From assembly GCA_038063775.1 (NCBI GenBank), contig JBBTUK010000018.1, positions 1 to 20,146 on the forward strand: a stretch of DNA of 20,146 bases. The letters run 5' to 3'. Below, piece after piece: positions 6,824 through 15,289 of this stretch. Origin of the DNA: UM-FILTER-42-9 sp038063775 (lineage in GTDB: Bacteria; Patescibacteriota; Minisyncoccia; Moranbacterales; UBA2206). How positions within the stretch are numbered: the first letter of the stretch is position 1; the number at the start of each line of letters is the position of its first letter. Both the position numbers and the translations under genes were made by a program. The notes below the pieces were generated by a model. The model did not search any database, was not told the origin of the DNA, and worked only from the letters and a program-made list of their open reading frames with translations.

Positions 6824-8071
6824 ATGTCAAAAATTACTAAAATAAGAGCTCGGGAAATTTTGGATTCCCGGGGGAATCCGACAGTAGAAGTGGAGATCGA
6901 GTTGGAGTCAGGAGTGAAAACCACAGCGGCAGTGCCATCGGGGGCGTCTACTGGGACTTATGAAGCGTTGGAACTGCGCGATAAAGACCCAAAAAGATAC
7001 AAGGGGTTGGGAGTTTTGAATGCTGTGGGAAATGTCAATGAAAAGATTAGCCTCCTGGTGGTTGGGATGGAGGCGATGGAACAGGAAAAAATAGACGGAA
7101 AAATGATAGCGCTCGATGGGACAGAAAACAAGTCTGTTCTTGGAGCCAATGCAATTTTGGGAGTTTCCTTGGCAGTCGCCAGGGCTGCGGCGGTGGAGAA
7201 GGGGATTCCGCTTTACAGTTATATTGCTAAAACCTTTAAGTTTTCTTCCAAATTTAGGATGCCCATTCCGATGTTCAATATTATCAACGGCGGAATGCAC
7301 AGCGATTCCGGGTTAAGCATTCAGGAATATAAAGTGGTGCCCAACGGCATAAAAACTTTCAAAGAGCAATTCAGAGCCGGTAGCGAAATATTCCATGCAC
7401 TTAAAGATATTTTAGCTGAGGGAGATTATTCCGTAGGCGTGGGCGACGAGGGCGGATTTGCGCCTCGGCTGGAAAGTAACGCGAAGCCGCTGGAAATGAT
7501 TGGAAAAGCCATTGAGGCGGCCGGTTACATTAGAGGTGAACAAGTGAATACTGGAGTGGATGCGGCGGCCAGCTCATTTTTTGATGAAAAAGAAAGCCGG
7601 TATATATTCAAGCCTGAAAGTAATGGAATCACACGCGAGATACTAGTTAATATCTATAATGAATGGATCCAAAAATACAACGTCATTTCCATCGAAGATG
7701 GACTTCAGGAAAACGATTGGGAAGGCTGGAGGGCGATGAATGAAAAACTGGGAGAGAAAGTCATGCTCATCGGAGACGATCTATTAGTAACGAATGTCAA
7801 GCGGCTTAAAAAAGCTATAGAGGAAAAAGCTTGCAACGCGGTGCTCATCAAAGTTAACCAGATCGGAACACTCACTGAAACAGTTGAATGCATAAAGTTA
7901 GCAAAAAAGAACAAGATGAAAACAGTCATTTCCCACCGTTCCGGTGAAACGACTGACGATTTCATCGCGGATCTCGCGGTCGGGTCCGGGGCGGACTACA
8001 TCAAATCAGGCTCGCTTTCCCGCGGAGAAAGGATTTGCAAATACAACAGATTATTAAGGATTGAAGAGGAA
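6824..8071 (+). CDS. eno: Enolase, 3' end lost in assembly gap
   Basis: 416 residues are visible before the N run; full-length enolases have about 420-435, so only the last few to about 20 residues are missing. It converts 2-phosphoglycerate to phosphoenolpyruvate. The N-terminus has AREILDSRGNPTVEVE and the mobile loop SGAST (S39-T43). QEY contains E168, and GDEGGFAP contains the catalytic E209. The Mg2+ ligands are D246, E291 and D318. Catalytic K343 lies in LIKVNQIGT, followed by SHRSGETTDDFIADLAVG (370-387) and K394 in IKSGSLSRGER. The C-terminal YNRLLRIEEE is where the gap begins. The ATG at 6824 lacks a Shine-Dalgarno and follows GCT, a context seen at other starts here. It is the first gene of the eno-gpmI unit. 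Confidence 0.95.
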
Positions 8072-8171
8072 NNNNNNNNNNNNNNNNNNNNNNNNNNNNN
8101 NNNNNNNNNNNNNNNNNNNNNNNNNNNNNNNNNNNNNNNNNNNNNNNNNNNNNNNNNNNNNNNNNNNNNNN
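8072..8171. other. Assembly gap of exactly 100 N
   Basis: A run of exactly 100 N, the conventional placeholder for a scaffold join of unknown length. It removes the end of eno and the start of gpmI, including the gpmI start codon and its DGWG metal-binding motif. Open frames that appear to run through the N run are artefacts. Confidence 0.98.
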
Positions 8172-9671
8172 GCGCCGCCATCCAAAGGGAACGCGATAAC
8201 TTTGGCCAGAACGCCGATACTGGACAAACTATATGAACTTTATCCGTCGACGACGCTGGGAGCAACCGGGCAGAACGTCGGCCTGGAAGACAATAAGATG
8301 AGCGGTTCGGAAACGGGGCATATGAACATCGGGGCTGGGCGCATTATTCCTCAAGACTCTTTTTATATATCAGAAAGCATCGAGGATGGCAGTTTTTTTA
8401 TGAATCCGGCACTCAATGGAGCCGTAAGTCACACAAAAAAGTCCGGGGGAAATTTTCACGTAATGGGACTTATGGGTAATTCCGACAGTCCGCACAGCGA
8501 CCCAGAACACTTCAGGGCCCTTTTAAGATTAGCCAAAAAAAGCGGAATTAAAGAGGTGTATTGCCATCTTTTCACGGACGGGAGAGATTCCTATCCGAAA
8601 AGCGCGCTGGAACATCTGAAGTATTTCAGGAAAATTATATCCGACGAAGGCATAGGGAAAATTGCAACTATATGTGGCCGGTTTTATGCTATGGATCGGG
8701 CGAAAAACTGGCAAAGACTGACTGCGGCTTATGATGCCATGGTTTTTGCGCGAGGCAAAACAGCACTTTTTCCCGAAGAGACGATTGAAAAAGCTTACCA
8801 AAAAAATCTGACGGACGAGTATGTTTTGCCGACTGTTATTCTGGAAGATGGAAAACCGGTTGCAAAACTTAGTAAAAATGACGCAATTGTTTTTTTTAAC
8901 TTTCGGTCTGATCGGGCGCGGCAATTTACCAAACTTTTCGTGGCAAACAACAAAGAAAAAATTGTCAAAGATAATATGCCCGTAATTGATAAAATAAAAA
9001 ATTTATATTTTGTGGCGATGACCGGATTCGGACCGGATCTGGACATTCACACGGCGTTTCCGGAACACAACATATTAGCGACATTGCCGATGGTTTTGGG
9101 AAAGTTAAAACAACTTTATATCGCGGAGTCGGAAAAATACGCTCATGTGACTTATTTCTTGAACGGCGGCTATGCCGATCCGGTGGGTGGGGAAGACCGC
9201 GTTATGATAAGCTCTCCAATAATCGACAGCTATGCGAAAATTCCGGAAATGTCAGCAGAAGCGCTGACCCAGAATGTCGTAAAAAGTATTGAAAATGATA
9301 CCTATGATTTCATCGCCATGAATTATGCCAACGCGGACATGGTAGGACACACCGGCGACCTGAAAGCCACGGTCAAGGCGGTGGAATTTTTGGACAAGCA
9401 GCTCAAAATTTTATGCAAGGAAGTTTTGAAAAAGAAAGGAAATGTTATTATAACAGCCGATCACGGCAACGCGGACGACATGGCTGATTTTAAAGCTGAC
9501 CAGCCCAATACCTTCCACTCCAAAAACCCCGTCCCGTTTCTGATTATCGGAGAAAAATTCAAAGATAGAAAATTGCAAAAAGGCGTGTTGGGTAACATCG
9601 CGCCGACAATTTTGGATATAATGGGTTTCGAAAAACCTTTTGTCATGGATAAAAATTCATTATTAAATTAA
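8172..9671 (+). CDS. gpmI: 2,3-bisphosphoglycerate-independent phosphoglycerate mutase, 5' end in gap
   Basis: 499 visible residues of about 510-520. It interconverts 3- and 2-phosphoglycerate through a Mn2+-dependent phosphoserine. The visible part begins at APPSKGNAITLA, which in complete enzymes directly follows the LDGWG motif, so about 15-20 residues including the first metal Asp lie in the gap. SGSETGHMNIGAGR carries the nucleophilic Ser. Then come FTDGRDSYPKSALEHL, GRFYAMDRAKNW and FFNFRSDRARQFTK (substrate arginines), NYANADMVGHTGD (metal ligands) and TADHGNADDM (late metal ligands). The order eno-gpmI places consecutive glycolytic steps together. The sugar-kinase gene follows after 10 bases, so co-transcription is likely. 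Confidence 0.95.
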   Translation, partial: APPSKGNAITLARTPILDKLYELYPSTTLGATGQNVGLEDNKMSGSETGHMNIGAGRIIPQDSFYISESIEDGSFFMNPALNGAVSHTKKSGGNFHVMGLMGNSDSPHSDPEHFRALLRLAKKSGIKEVYCHLFTDGRDSYPKSALEHLKYFRKIISDEGIGKIATICGRFYAMDRAKNWQRLTAAYDAMVFARGKTALFPEETIEKAYQKNLTDEYVLPTVILEDGKPVAKLSKNDAIVFFNFRSDRARQFTKLFVANNKEKIVKDNMPVIDKIKNLYFVAMTGFGPDLDIHTAFPEHNILATLPMVLGKLKQLYIAESEKYAHVTYFLNGGYADPVGGEDRVMISSPIIDSYAKIPEMSAEALTQNVVKSIENDTYDFIAMNYANADMVGHTGDLKATVKAVEFLDKQLKILCKEVLKKKGNVIITADHGNADDMADFKADQPNTFHSKNPVPFLIIGEKFKDRKLQKGVLGNIAPTILDIMGFEKPFVMDKNSLLN

Positions 9672-9681
9672 TCTAAATATT

Positions 9682-10686
9682 ATGGAAAAAATAATTTGTA
9701 TCGGCTCGGCGTGCAAGGATATATTCTTTCCAACTGATGAAGGAATAGTTACGGAAACCCCGGACGATCTGATGAGCCAGAAAAAGATCACCTTTGAACT
9801 GGGCGCGAAGTATAAGATCGAAACCAGATTCGAATCTTTAGGTGGGGTGGCTGCTAATGTCGCTTCCGGACTTTCCCGGCTCGGGATAAAATGTGCTTGC
9901 TACTCTCACATCGGGGACGACGCTATGGCGGATTGGATAGTCCAGGAGCTTAAAAAAAGCGGAGTGAGCACAGAGCTCATCAGCCAGGAAAAGGCTTTTT
10001 CGAGCGACCTGTCGACGATTGTGGTGGACGAAAAATCCGGCGATCGCATAATTTTTTCTAATCAAAAGGCTAACAGCCAGATGGAAATTATCCCGGAAAA
10101 ACTGCAAAATACGGAATGGTTTTACATTGGTGATCTACATGGCAATTGGGAAGAAGATGCCGACAAAATAATCAAAACCGCCCGGGGAAAAAACATTAAA
10201 ATCGCCAATAATCCGCGACAAGCTAACATTCATGACAACGTCAAAAAAATAATTGAAATAATCAGTTGCAGCGATGTCGTTTTTCTGAATAAGGATGAGA
10301 CAATTGAAATTCTGAAGGGAACAGGGCAAAATCTATCCGAAGCGAAACTGCAAAACGAAGACTTTTTGATAAAAAAATTGCGGAGCTTCGGCCCAGCAAT
10401 TGTAGCTATGACTGATGGTTTACGCGGCGCCTGGGGTTATGACGGAGAAGTTTTGGTCCATAGCCCGGCCACCGGCGACCAATCGGCTGACACTACTGGG
10501 GCGGGTGACGCTTTTGCCTCGGGCTTTCTCGCCGCTCACTTGAAAGGAAAAAATCTTGCCGAATCGCTGCAGTGGGGTATGGCTAACGCTGGAAATTCCG
10601 TTAAATTTTTCGGGGGAATCGCGGGCCTTTTGAGTGAAAAGGAAATTATGGAAAAAATCCGCTTTTTCCAAGTCAAAATCTTATAA
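9682..10686 (+). CDS. PfkB/ribokinase-family carbohydrate (or nucleoside) kinase
   Basis: 334 residues. The N-terminal strand IICIGSACKDIFF and the SLGGVAANVASGLSRLG segment (52-68) match the PfkB substrate-binding GG motif. NKDE (203-206) is the NxxE Mg2+ motif. ADTTGAGDAFASGFLAA (269-285) is the PfkB signature 2 with the anion hole and catalytic Asp276. An insertion of about 30 polar residues after the first strand (about 18-46) is unlike E. coli ribokinase. The family phosphorylates ribose, fructose, adenosine and similar substrates; nothing here fixes which. It lies 10 bases after gpmI and 17 before the acyl-CoA synthetase, in an energy-metabolism cluster, so a role feeding a sugar or nucleoside into glycolysis is a reasonable inference. 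Confidence 0.85.
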   Translation: MEKIICIGSACKDIFFPTDEGIVTETPDDLMSQKKITFELGAKYKIETRFESLGGVAANVASGLSRLGIKCACYSHIGDDAMADWIVQELKKSGVSTELISQEKAFSSDLSTIVVDEKSGDRIIFSNQKANSQMEIIPEKLQNTEWFYIGDLHGNWEEDADKIIKTARGKNIKIANNPRQANIHDNVKKIIEIISCSDVVFLNKDETIEILKGTGQNLSEAKLQNEDFLIKKLRSFGPAIVAMTDGLRGAWGYDGEVLVHSPATGDQSADTTGAGDAFASGFLAAHLKGKNLAESLQWGMANAGNSVKFFGGIAGLLSEKEIMEKIRFFQVKIL

Positions 10687-10703
10687 TTAAATGATTTTTT
10701 AAT

Positions 10704-12767
10704 ATGCACAAACTGGAAAAACTTTTTAATCCCAAATCCATTGCTATCGTCGGTGCTTCCGCGGAGGAGGGGAAAGTCGGTCAGGTGATAACTAAAAATA
10801 TCACTGGGCTGGGATATGCCGGCCGAGTTTTTTTAGTCAATCCCAATCACGCGCAAATCATGGGCAGAAAATGCTACAAAAACTTGCTGGATATCGAAGA
10901 AGATATTGATCTGGCAATTATCGCTATTCCGTCCAAATTTGTAAATTCGGCGATAGAAGAAAGCGCTGATAAGATCAAAAATTTTGCCATAATTTCCGCC
11001 GGATTTTCCGAGACCAATGAGGAGGGTAAAATCAGGGAAGAAAAATTAAGCGAAATCGCAAAAGAAAAAAATTTGAATATTCTCGGTCCGAATTGCCTGG
11101 GTTTTATAGTTCCCCGCCTTAAGCTCAATGCTTCTTTCGCGGGCGGAATGCCGGATGCCGGAAATATTTCTTTTGTTTCGCAATCCGGGGCGCTGGCTGT
11201 GGCCACGATGGATAACGCCAAAAGTGAAGAGATAAAATTTTCCAATGTGATTTCTATCGGCAATAAAATGCAAATTGACGAAGCGGAGCTGCTGGAATAT
11301 CTGGATTCGGATGAAAATACCAAAATAATCGGAATGTATCTGGAAGGAATAAAAAATGGCCCGCGGTTCATGGAAATGGCCAGAAAAGTTTCCGCGCATA
11401 AGCCGGTAGTCGTGTTGAAGGCGGGCCGATCGGAAAAAACGCAAAAAGCCATAACTTCCCACACGGGAGCCTTGGCTGGAAGCGACTTGATTATGAACGC
11501 GCTTTTTGAAAAAACCGGAGTTTTGCGCGCTGACAATTTCGAAGATTTTTACAGCTTAGTCAATTTAATTTCACGGACCGAAATTCCTCCAAACGATAAA
11601 ATCGCCATCATTACCAATGCCGGCGGTCCGGGCGTCCTGACGGCGGATGCCTTGGAAGGCAAAGAGATAAAACTGGGCAATTTAAGCGCAGAAGCCAAGA
11701 GGAAGCTGAGTGATTTTCTGCCGGAGGAATCATCAGTTGAAAACCCGGTAGATTTATTGGGCGATGCGATGGAAGATCGTTATCAAAAGGTTTTGGAAAT
11801 AATCGGCCAGGAAAAAGAAATCGGCACGCTGGTTTGCGTTCTGACCCCGCAAGACCAGACTCCGGTCGCAAAAATCGCTGAAGTGCTGATCAATTTTAAA
11901 AAAAATTCGGATAAAAATATCGTGGCCATTTTCATCGGAGGAAACCGGGTGAAAGAAGCGGTTGCAAACCTGGAAAAAAACGGCATTCCTAATTTTTCTT
12001 TCCCGGATCAGGGAATCAATGTGCTGGACAAATATTATAAATGGAGCCGATTTAGAAAAAAACTGGCTGGAAGGGTGGGAAAAAGCGATCAGCAGCGCCA
12101 AAAAAAGGTGGCAGAAATTGTGCAAAAAGCCAAGGCGGGCGGTCGCCGGGCGCTGCTTTTTCTCGAGGCCAGCCAAGTTTTGAATTTATATGGCATAAAA
12201 ACAATCGAAACAAAAGGCATAAAAACTGGCGACCAAGACGATCCGAGCATATCTTTTCCGGTCGTAATGAAAGTTGACAGTGATAAGGTTTTGCACAAAA
12301 CTGACCGCCAAGGCGTAATCTTGGATATCGGAAATCAAAAAGAGCTGACCGAGGCTCTTGAAAAACTCGCGAACAATTTTCCGGGAGAAAATTTGATCAT
12401 TCAGCCGATGGTGGAAAGACAGACCGAGCTGATAATCGGAATAAAACAAGATGCGACGGTCGGGGCTATTCTAATTTATGGTTTAGGTGGAATTTACACG
12501 GAAATATTCAAAATGGTCAATTTTCTAATTCCGCCGCTTAGCCTTGATGAAATAAAAGTTTCTTTGCGGAAGGGCAATTTGGGCTTTCTTTTTAAGGAAA
12601 CCAGGGGGCAAAAGCCGTATGATCTGGACGAATTAGCGGTCATTTTGCAGAACACTTCGCAATTGAGCCAGGAAGCAGGTGATATTAAGGAACTTGATAT
12701 CAATCCTTTGCTTATTTATAATGATGGCAGGGAAGGTTTGGCTATTGATGTAAAAATGCTTATTTAA
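10704..12767 (+). CDS. Acetate-CoA ligase (ADP-forming), fused alpha-beta subunits
   Basis: 687 residues, the usual length for the single-chain form. It converts acyl-CoA + ADP + Pi to acid + CoA + ATP. The alpha part starts with a CoA-binding Rossmann domain (KSIAIVGASAEEGKVG, 11-26; LGPNCLGFI, 127-135). A ligase domain follows, with TSHTGALAGSD (251-261) carrying the phospho-accepting His253. A second flavodoxin-like domain contains NAGGPGVL (305-312). The beta ATP-grasp part spans about 465-687, with VLHKTDRQGVIL (second active-site His531), TELIIGIKQD and YGLGGIYTE. All catalytic histidines are present. This archaeal-type enzyme recurs in CPR bacteria as an ATP-yielding last step of fermentation. 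A large shadow frame on the other strand is not coding. Confidence 0.92.
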   Translation: MHKLEKLFNPKSIAIVGASAEEGKVGQVITKNITGLGYAGRVFLVNPNHAQIMGRKCYKNLLDIEEDIDLAIIAIPSKFVNSAIEESADKIKNFAIISAGFSETNEEGKIREEKLSEIAKEKNLNILGPNCLGFIVPRLKLNASFAGGMPDAGNISFVSQSGALAVATMDNAKSEEIKFSNVISIGNKMQIDEAELLEYLDSDENTKIIGMYLEGIKNGPRFMEMARKVSAHKPVVVLKAGRSEKTQKAITSHTGALAGSDLIMNALFEKTGVLRADNFEDFYSLVNLISRTEIPPNDKIAIITNAGGPGVLTADALEGKEIKLGNLSAEAKRKLSDFLPEESSVENPVDLLGDAMEDRYQKVLEIIGQEKEIGTLVCVLTPQDQTPVAKIAEVLINFKKNSDKNIVAIFIGGNRVKEAVANLEKNGIPNFSFPDQGINVLDKYYKWSRFRKKLAGRVGKSDQQRQKKVAEIVQKAKAGGRRALLFLEASQVLNLYGIKTIETKGIKTGDQDDPSISFPVVMKVDSDKVLHKTDRQGVILDIGNQKELTEALEKLANNFPGENLIIQPMVERQTELIIGIKQDATVGAILIYGLGGIYTEIFKMVNFLIPPLSLDEIKVSLRKGNLGFLFKETRGQKPYDLDELAVILQNTSQLSQEAGDIKELDINPLLIYNDGREGLAIDVKMLI

Positions 12768-12783
12768 ATAAATAAAAAACGCT

Positions 12784-13353
12784 ATGGAAAATAAAAAAAT
12801 AAAAATTCTCATCGTAGAGGATGATGAAAATATCCGCGAAATGTATGCGGAAGTTTTTCGCGGAGCGGGATTTGAAGTCGCGGAGGCGATAGACGGTCTA
12901 GACGGTCTGGACAAGGCTATCAAAGATTTGCCAGATGTTGTTTTTTCCGGAATCATTATGCCGAGAATGGACGGGTTCAGCCTGATGGAGGCGCTCAAGA
13001 AAAATGTTGTGACGGGCAGTATCCCGGTTATCATTTCTTCCCATATGGGGCGGGAAGAAGATCAAAAAAAGGCGCAAGAACTGGGAGCAAAAGATTTCAT
13101 CATTACCGGCTATTACACACCGCGAGAAATAGTCAATCGGGTAAAAGATTTATTCGCGGAAAATGAATACAAATTAAGGGTTTATGCCGATGTTTTGGAT
13201 GCGGCAAAAATGGCTACGGAGATAGGAATCAAGGCGGAGTTGAAATGCAAATATTGCGGAGGCGACCTGATTATGGCGATCAAGCCGTCAGACATGAAAA
13301 ATCACGTTTTTTCCGCTAAATTTATTTGCTCTCAATGTAAAAAACAGAATTAA
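12784..13353 (+). CDS. Degenerate receiver-domain (pseudo-response regulator) protein with C-terminal Cys4 motif
   Basis: 189 residues. Residues 6-125 form a CheY-like receiver: the acidic pair is present (VEDDENIR, D13/D14), and IIMPRMDGFSLMEAL, VIISS (S85) and LGAKDFI fit the fold. However, the position of the phospho-accepting Asp is glycine (VVFSGIIMP, G56), and the conserved Lys is replaced in FIITGYY (T108), so normal phosphorylation switching is not expected. After a helical linker, CKYCGG (C155, C158) and CSQCKK (C182, C185) form a likely zinc-binding Cys4 knuckle pair. There is no DNA-binding helix-turn-helix of a classical output domain, and no histidine kinase lies nearby. It is 16 bases after the acyl-CoA synthetase. 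It probably acts through protein contacts; its role is unknown. Confidence 0.85.
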   Translation: MENKKIKILIVEDDENIREMYAEVFRGAGFEVAEAIDGLDGLDKAIKDLPDVVFSGIIMPRMDGFSLMEALKKNVVTGSIPVIISSHMGREEDQKKAQELGAKDFIITGYYTPREIVNRVKDLFAENEYKLRVYADVLDAAKMATEIGIKAELKCKYCGGDLIMAIKPSDMKNHVFSAKFICSQCKKQN

Positions 13354-13383
13354 TTTTGTCCAAATTAGCGCAGCACTAAATTT

Positions 13384-13482
13384 AAAGGCGAGGTGTTTTC
13401 ACCCCGGTGGAAGTTGAGATATGAAAACTTTATGTTTTTTTTCTTTTGCGCAAAAGACTTCTAATGGGACTCACCTCGCTTT
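13384..13482 (+). promoter_or_regulatory. Structured leader upstream of recJ (candidate cis-regulatory RNA)
   Basis: GCGAGGTG (13388-13395) pairs perfectly with CACCTCGC (13472-13479), extended by AAA/TTT past one bulged G. Inside, GGAAGTT (13409-13415) pairs with GACTTCT (13456-13462) with two wobbles, and CTTTTGCGCAAAAG (13443-13456) is a perfect 14-base palindrome. The same GGTG (13392-13395) can instead fold locally onto CACC (13400-13403) with a TTTT loop, extended by CG/CG across one mismatch. The two folds exclude each other. It lies 13 bases before the recJ ATG. It matches no riboswitch class I recognise and could alternatively be a degraded inverted-repeat element. Confidence 0.45.
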
Positions 13483-13492
13483 CGATTGAAAA

Positions 13493-15241
13493 ATGGAAAA
13501 AAGATGGAAAATAAAGAACGATTTCCAGTCCGATCGTGAAATACTGGATTGGCAGAAGGCGATGACCGAAAAGGGAAAAAATTACAGTTTGGTAATTTTG
13601 CAGCTTCTCAAAAACCGCGGAATCAGAGATGAAAAAGAAATCGACGGCTTTTTTAGTTTTGATTATGAAAAAGATATTCCTGATCCATTTCTTTTTGAGG
13701 ATATGGAAAAAGCTGTTGCGCGGATAATAGAGGCCCAGGGAAAAAAGGAAAAAATAGCCGTTTTCGGCGACTATGATGCGGACGGAGTAACTGCGACCGC
13801 CTTAGTCATTCAAACGTTGGAGGAACTCGGTTTTAGCGGAGTGATACCATATATTCCAGACCGGCAGATAGAGGGCTATGGCATGAATAACGAAGCGCTG
13901 GATTTCTTGGAAAAAAAGGGGGTAAGACTGGTGATAACAGTTGACTGCGGCATAACCAGTATTGAAGAAGTGGTCCGGGCAAAAAAAGCCGGGGTGGATG
14001 TTATAATTACTGACCATCATCATGTTCCAGATAAGCTTCCGGAAGCCTTGGCGATAATAAATCCCCACTTGAAAAATTCCGCGTATCCTTTTCGCGAACT
14101 TTCCGGGGTGGGGACGGCCTTCAAGATGATGCAAGCCCTTTACCAAAAGATGAAGCCAAGGGAAACAGAAAAGCTGAAATGGCTCTTGGATCTGGTAGCG
14201 ATCGGAACAATCGCGGATTGTGCGCCTCTCCTTGGTGAAAACCGTATTTTAGTGAAATACGGGCTGATCGTTCTTTCTAAAACAAAAAGAGCCGGGCTTT
14301 TGGAAATGTTCAAAGTCGGGCGTATCGCCATCGATGAGAATAATCTGCCCAATACTCAAAAAGTGGCTTTTCAGATTGCGCCCAGAATCAATGCGGCCGG
14401 CCGGATGGATCATGCCAGCATCTCCTTCAACCTAATTATGGAAAAAGACCGGGTCAGGGCCAGAGAACTAGCTCTTGAAGTTGAAGATACAAATCAAAGC
14501 CGGCAGAAAATTACTGGAGAAATTGTCCGGGAAGTTCGGGCGCTGGCTGATAATTCTTTCAAAGATAAAAAACTCATCTTTGCCTATAATGAGCACTGGC
14601 GAGTAGGAATTCTCGGCCTAATCGCGGGAAAAATCGCCGATGAATTCAGGAAACCGACGGCCATTTTCCAGAAGCAGGAAACCGAATTCGTGGGGTCGCT
14701 CCGAAGCGTTCCTCAATTAAATATAATTGAAGCTTTAGAAAAATGTTCCGAGTTCCTCATTAAATTTGGCGGACATGCTCAAGCGGCCGGGGTTCGGGTG
14801 GCAGAGGATAAAATGGAAAAGTTTTACAAAAAACTGTCGGGAATAATTGAAGGCGAGCTCTCCGGCAAAGAGATGAGTCCGGAAATTGAAATCGACATGG
14901 AAATTAAATTGCAAGACATGAGCTGGGATATGATGGCGGACATAAAGAAGATGGAGCCGTTCGGCGAGGGGAACGCCGAGCCCGTTTTTTTAGCCAAAGA
15001 TGTTGTTGTTGAAGAAATAAAAATCGTCGGTAACGGGAACAAACATATCAAGCTGGCTTTGCGCTCAAAAGAAGGCGGGCCGAAAATTTTTGACGCAATC
15101 GGATTTGGAATGGGGGAAAAATTTTCTGGTTTGAAAGCGGGTGATATTATAAAAGTAGTGTTTAATCTGCAAGAAGATGAATGGAACGACAGCAAAAAAA
15201 TGCAGCTGAAACTGATTGATCTGAAGTTAAATAAGCAGTAA
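13493..15241 (+). CDS. recJ: Single-stranded-DNA-specific 5'-3' exonuclease RecJ
   Basis: 582 residues, the usual RecJ length. It degrades single-stranded DNA 5' to 3' in recombination and mismatch or base-excision repair. The DHH phosphoesterase motifs are all visible: GDYDADGVTATALV (92-105), TVDCGITS (149-156), TDHHHVPD (173-180, the DHH motif), NPHL (190-193), SGVGTAFKM (204-212) and LDLVAIGTIADCAPL (232-246). The DHHA1 half has NAAGRMDHA (300-308), EHWRVGILGLIAGKI and GGHAQAAG (426-433). The C-terminal 120 residues fit the RecJ OB-fold domain (GEGNAEPVF). The ATG at 13493 has no Shine-Dalgarno and follows a structured leader. The HAD-type gene begins about 50 bases after its stop. Confidence 0.95.
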   Translation: MEKRWKIKNDFQSDREILDWQKAMTEKGKNYSLVILQLLKNRGIRDEKEIDGFFSFDYEKDIPDPFLFEDMEKAVARIIEAQGKKEKIAVFGDYDADGVTATALVIQTLEELGFSGVIPYIPDRQIEGYGMNNEALDFLEKKGVRLVITVDCGITSIEEVVRAKKAGVDVIITDHHHVPDKLPEALAIINPHLKNSAYPFRELSGVGTAFKMMQALYQKMKPRETEKLKWLLDLVAIGTIADCAPLLGENRILVKYGLIVLSKTKRAGLLEMFKVGRIAIDENNLPNTQKVAFQIAPRINAAGRMDHASISFNLIMEKDRVRARELALEVEDTNQSRQKITGEIVREVRALADNSFKDKKLIFAYNEHWRVGILGLIAGKIADEFRKPTAIFQKQETEFVGSLRSVPQLNIIEALEKCSEFLIKFGGHAQAAGVRVAEDKMEKFYKKLSGIIEGELSGKEMSPEIEIDMEIKLQDMSWDMMADIKKMEPFGEGNAEPVFLAKDVVVEEIKIVGNGNKHIKLALRSKEGGPKIFDAIGFGMGEKFSGLKAGDIIKVVFNLQEDEWNDSKKMQLKLIDLKLNKQ

Positions 15242-15245
15242 TTTT

Positions 15246-15269
15246 TGTTACGTAACATGTTACATAACA
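15246..15269. promoter_or_regulatory. 24-bp near-perfect palindrome (operator-like)
   Basis: The 24 bases are self-complementary except for one pair of positions (a C/T swap in one half, matched by A/G in the other). They contain the perfect palindromes GTTACGTAAC (15247-15256) and AACATGTT (15254-15261). The site lies four bases after the recJ stop and 20 bases before the likely start of the HAD gene. It could bind a dimeric repressor, or it may be just an example of the TAACATGT-type words also present before eno (around 6803-6812). Confidence 0.4.
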
Positions 15270-15289
15270 AAGTGCGTAATAATGCACAG

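Noticed and set aside
6824..8236. Enolase frame appearing to continue through the N run to 8236, and a gpmI frame beginning at 8061 before it
   Set aside because: Translation across N is meaningless; the sequence after the gap in the enolase frame does not resemble enolase, and 8061-8071 belongs to eno.
10874..11536. 220-codon minus-strand frame inside the acyl-CoA synthetase gene
   Set aside because: Antisense shadow; the plus-strand protein is complete with both active-site histidines.
12892..12912. Short direct repeat GACGGTCT (GLDGLD) in the receiver gene
   Set aside because: Two copies of nine bases in a helix of the fold are normal for coding sequence and do not suggest expansion.
2772..13472. 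Shared GGGACTC in the scpA-scpB element (2772-2778) and the recJ leader (13466-13472) as evidence of one repeat family
   Set aside because: Only seven bases match; the surrounding sequences and arms differ.
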